Shown: piece after piece, positions 5,058-6,481 of the stretch | How positions within the stretch are numbered: the stretch's first letter is position 1 | How the letters are laid out: each line of letters starts with the position of its first letter | Origin: Microcaldota archaeon | GTDB lineage: Archaea; Micrarchaeota; Micrarchaeia; Anstonellales; Bilamarchaeaceae | Assembly (NCBI GenBank): GCA_013425425.1 | Contig: JACCLJ010000047.1 | Coordinates: 1 to 6,481, forward strand | Length of the DNA: 6,481 bases | Direction: 5' to 3' | Made by a program: the position numbers and the translations under genes | The notes under the pieces: model-generated | The model's database searches: none | What the model was told of the DNA's origin: nothing | What the model saw: only the letters and a program-made list of their open reading frames with translations

Positions 5058-5852
5058 ATGGACCTTCAGACATATGTAGTGCTAGTTGCACTTGCAGCCA
5101 TCGCCTATTCCTCCCTGACGAGATATATACAGGGGAAGCTGGTCAACAGGAAGGAAATGGAGGGCATGCAGAAGGAGTCGAAAGCGCTCAGCGAGGCGTA
5201 CAAAAAAGCGGCCGAGAAGAAAGACAAGGCCGAGATGGACAGGATAATGAAGGAGCAGATGGAATTCCTGCCCAAGATGAACAAGATGATGCTGGCGCAG
5301 TTCAAGCCCATGATAGTCATCATCGTGCTGTTCGCAGGATTCATGTATGCGGTAAACTACTTCAACCCGATGACTTCGGACGACGTCACGATGATCCTGA
5401 AAGACGACGGAAACGGGTGCGACGCGTCTGCGGGCGACGGGATTTTCTCCGGCTGCTACGAAATCAGCGGCACGAATTATGGCAAATGGACGTACACCGC
5501 AACTGCGCTTAACGACGGAAGCCAGCTGGGGTTGAACCAGACGTATTTCTTTTATGCCCGCGAGGATGCCGATACCTATGTGGAAAAGGGAACGGGCCAG
5601 CCGGTCGTGCCCGGCACCGACAAGATGTTTTACGCTGATGGCGAGACGGTAAGGCTGTATGCGGCTGCGCCTTCGGGTACGACGGAGGTAAAGGCGGCGC
5701 TGGACAGCGGAACCTGGTTTTACAGCGACCTTCCTTTCGTGCTGCCCCTGTTCAACGTCCAGAGGATATACCAGCCCTACTGGTGGTTCATACTGATTTC
5801 GGTCGTGAGCGGCCTCCTGATTTCGTTCATTCTCGGAAGAATCAAGAAATAG
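5058..5852 (+). CDS. DUF106/EMC3-family membrane protein insertase homologue with large extracytoplasmic insertion
   Basis: This belongs to the Oxa1/YidC/Get1/EMC3 superfamily, which helps insert proteins into membranes. The family plan is visible: TM1 (4-22), a charged cytoplasmic coiled coil (30-72, KESKALSEAYKKAAEKKDK), a Met-rich stretch LPKMNKMMLAQFKPM (71-85), TM2 (82-100) and TM3 (241-260) followed by RIKK. Between TM2 and TM3 typical archaeal members have a much shorter segment; here about 125 residues (103-228) are inserted. This part contains DDGNGCDASAGDGIFSGCYE (116-135), like the DDG...GD..AGDG loop of bacterial and archaeal Ig-like domains, and is rich in beta-strand pattern. 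Cys121 and Cys133 could form a disulfide. With TM1 and TM3 oriented as in the family, it would face outside. The start is ATG with a TATA-like arm 24 bases upstream; cmk follows after 8 bases, as in the conserved archaeal cluster. Confidence 0.88.
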   Translation: MDLQTYVVLVALAAIAYSSLTRYIQGKLVNRKEMEGMQKESKALSEAYKKAAEKKDKAEMDRIMKEQMEFLPKMNKMMLAQFKPMIVIIVLFAGFMYAVNYFNPMTSDDVTMILKDDGNGCDASAGDGIFSGCYEISGTNYGKWTYTATALNDGSQLGLNQTYFFYAREDADTYVEKGTGQPVVPGTDKMFYADGETVRLYAAAPSGTTEVKAALDSGTWFYSDLPFVLPLFNVQRIYQPYWWFILISVVSGLLISFILGRIKK

Positions 5853-5855
5853 GTG
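5851..5855 (+). promoter_or_regulatory. Shine-Dalgarno of cmk overlapping the upstream stop codon
   Basis: AGGTG overlaps the TAG of the EMC3 gene (5850-5852) and ends five bases before ATG 5861. It supports that start against the upstream in-frame ATG at 5783, which would add 26 residues before the P-loop and overlap the EMC3 gene by 70 bases. Confidence 0.7.
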
Positions 5856-5860
5856 CGAAC

Positions 5861-6382
5861 ATGATAATAGCGGTTTGGGGATTTACCGGCTCTGGAAAGA
5901 ACACGCTCGGGAAACTGCTTGCTGAAAAGCTGGGATACCGGATGGTCTGCCCGACCTTCAAGGACCTTGCGAAAGAGCAGGGCATCCCGCTTATGGAGCT
6001 GCAGAAAAGGGCGGAAAAGGACCACAGCATAGACAGGAAATTCGATGAGCTCCTGAAGAAGGAGATTGCCGGAGGCGACTGCGTGGTGACTACGTGGCTC
6101 GGCCCATGGATGGCGGATGCGGACGTCAGGATAAAGCTGGTCGTATCCGAGAAGACGAGGGCCGAGAGGGTTGCGGGAAGGGAGGGCATAAGCGTCAAGG
6201 AAGCGCTCAAGCATGTCCGGGAACGGGATGGCAACAACATAAAGCGGTATAAGGCGGTTTATGGGATAGACATAACGGACGAGGAGATATTCGACGCCAT
6301 TCTGGACGGGGAACGCAGCACGCCGGAAGAGCTCCTTAAGGCAGCCCTGAGGGTAATCGAGAAAAAGAAGGGGAAGGGGTAG
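5861..6382 (+). CDS. cmk: Cytidylate kinase, archaeal type
   Basis: Cytidylate kinase transfers phosphate from ATP to CMP or dCMP in the cytosol, recycling nucleotides from RNA turnover. The 173 residues match the short archaeal form. The P-loop GFTGSGKNT is at 7-15, where KTT is more usual. The CMP-binding region includes FKDLAKEQGIPLMELQKRA (33-51) and DHSIDRKFDE (54-63). The lid region ERVAGREG (102-109) and NNIKRYKAVYGID (125-137) are family-like. One oddity: where archaeal enzymes usually have an Arg in an E-(G/S)-R-L-(A)-G-W block after the central beta strand, this one reads VVTTWLGPWM (75-84), without Arg. Substrate binding may therefore differ, or another residue may compensate. The start is fixed by AGGTG five bases upstream. 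It lies between the EMC3 and cbf5 genes, with gaps of 8 and 3 bases, so one operon is expected. Confidence 0.9.
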   Translation: MIIAVWGFTGSGKNTLGKLLAEKLGYRMVCPTFKDLAKEQGIPLMELQKRAEKDHSIDRKFDELLKKEIAGGDCVVTTWLGPWMADADVRIKLVVSEKTRAERVAGREGISVKEALKHVRERDGNNIKRYKAVYGIDITDEEIFDAILDGERSTPEELLKAALRVIEKKKGKG

Positions 6383-6385
6383 GCA

Positions 6386-6481
6386 ATGCATGACGAAACA
6401 GCGGAATTGCTTGATAACGGGATTGTGATAATAGACAAGCCGCCCGGGCAGGCAAGCCACGAGATAACTTCTTTTGTGAAG
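6386..6481 (+). CDS. cbf5: Cbf5/TruB-family tRNA/rRNA pseudouridine synthase, N-terminus only
   Basis: Only 32 codons lie in the window, and the frame runs off the right edge. The segment NGIVIIDKPPGQASHEITSF (11-30) is the N-terminal signature of the TruB/Cbf5 family, DKPxGxxSH. In archaea Cbf5 is the catalytic subunit of H/ACA guide RNPs, converting uridines in rRNA to pseudouridine, and it can also act on tRNA U55. The very short N-terminus is closer to archaeal Cbf5 than to eukaryotic dyskerin, which has a long extension. The ATG lies 3 bases after the cmk stop, with purine-rich GGGGAAGGGG upstream serving as a ribosome binding site. The order after cmk agrees with the archaeal EMC3-cmk-cbf5 cluster; the ribosomal protein gene (L34e or L14e) often found between the two is absent. 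The catalytic Asp is outside the window. Confidence 0.88.
   Translation, partial: MHDETAELLDNGIVIIDKPPGQASHEITSFVK

Noticed and set aside
5054..5512. 152-codon plus-strand frame overlapping the EMC3 gene
   Set aside because: It is the shifted frame of the insertase coding sequence, rich in Gly/Asp/Arg/His with no domain pattern.
5777..6460. 227-codon minus-strand frame across cmk and cbf5
   Set aside because: It is antisense to two conserved genes and has no recognisable motif.
1..6481. CRISPR array, insertion sequence or defence system
   Set aside because: No regularly spaced repeats, transposase, terminal inverted repeats, Cas motifs or toxin-antitoxin pair was seen.

Overview
The window is archaeal chromosomal DNA. 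TATA-like boxes lie about 25 bases upstream of several start codons that lack a Shine-Dalgarno sequence, as expected for leaderless transcripts. The tRNA gene has no encoded CCA. ThiI has no rhodanese domain. The right end carries a DUF106/EMC3 - cytidylate kinase - Cbf5 (TruB family) cluster, a typically archaeal arrangement. About half the bases are G+C over most of the window. The lineage cannot be fixed from sequence alone; small genes, tight packing and many unrecognised proteins would suit a DPANN-type archaeon (Micrarchaeota, Diapherotrites), but this is a guess.

Region 1-566 is clearly more AT-rich (roughly one third G+C by eye). It holds the minus-strand gene of a two-CBS-domain protein with a C-terminal membrane segment, running off the left edge. 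Next to it is a 47-codon minus-strand reading frame that looks like the end of a protein and may be a gene remnant. A tRNA-Pro(CGG) gene follows at 703-776, then a 246-aa helical protein only 19 bases downstream. Bases 1537-1720 have no gene; the middle is GC-rich and can form mutually exclusive hairpins.

From 1721 come a cysteine-rich lipoprotein and ThiI (tRNA 4-thiouridine synthase, TTG start with a strong Shine-Dalgarno), then an unrecognised 303-aa protein built of three tandem repeats of about 83 residues. Its 3' end overlaps by 38 bases a convergent minus-strand gene for a protein that looks like a transglutaminase fold without its catalytic residues. That gene and the next diverge from a compact promoter containing a perfect 7-5-7 base dyad.

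From 5058 to the right edge is a plus-strand operon: an EMC3/DUF106 membrane insertase homologue with a large extracytoplasmic insertion resembling an Ig-like domain, cytidylate kinase, and the start of Cbf5. It joins membrane protein insertion, nucleotide metabolism and RNA pseudouridylation, a housekeeping association seen in many archaea. The most novel items are the triple-repeat protein, the EMC3 insertion, the degenerate transglutaminase-like protein, the dyad promoter and the structured 1570-1642 segment.
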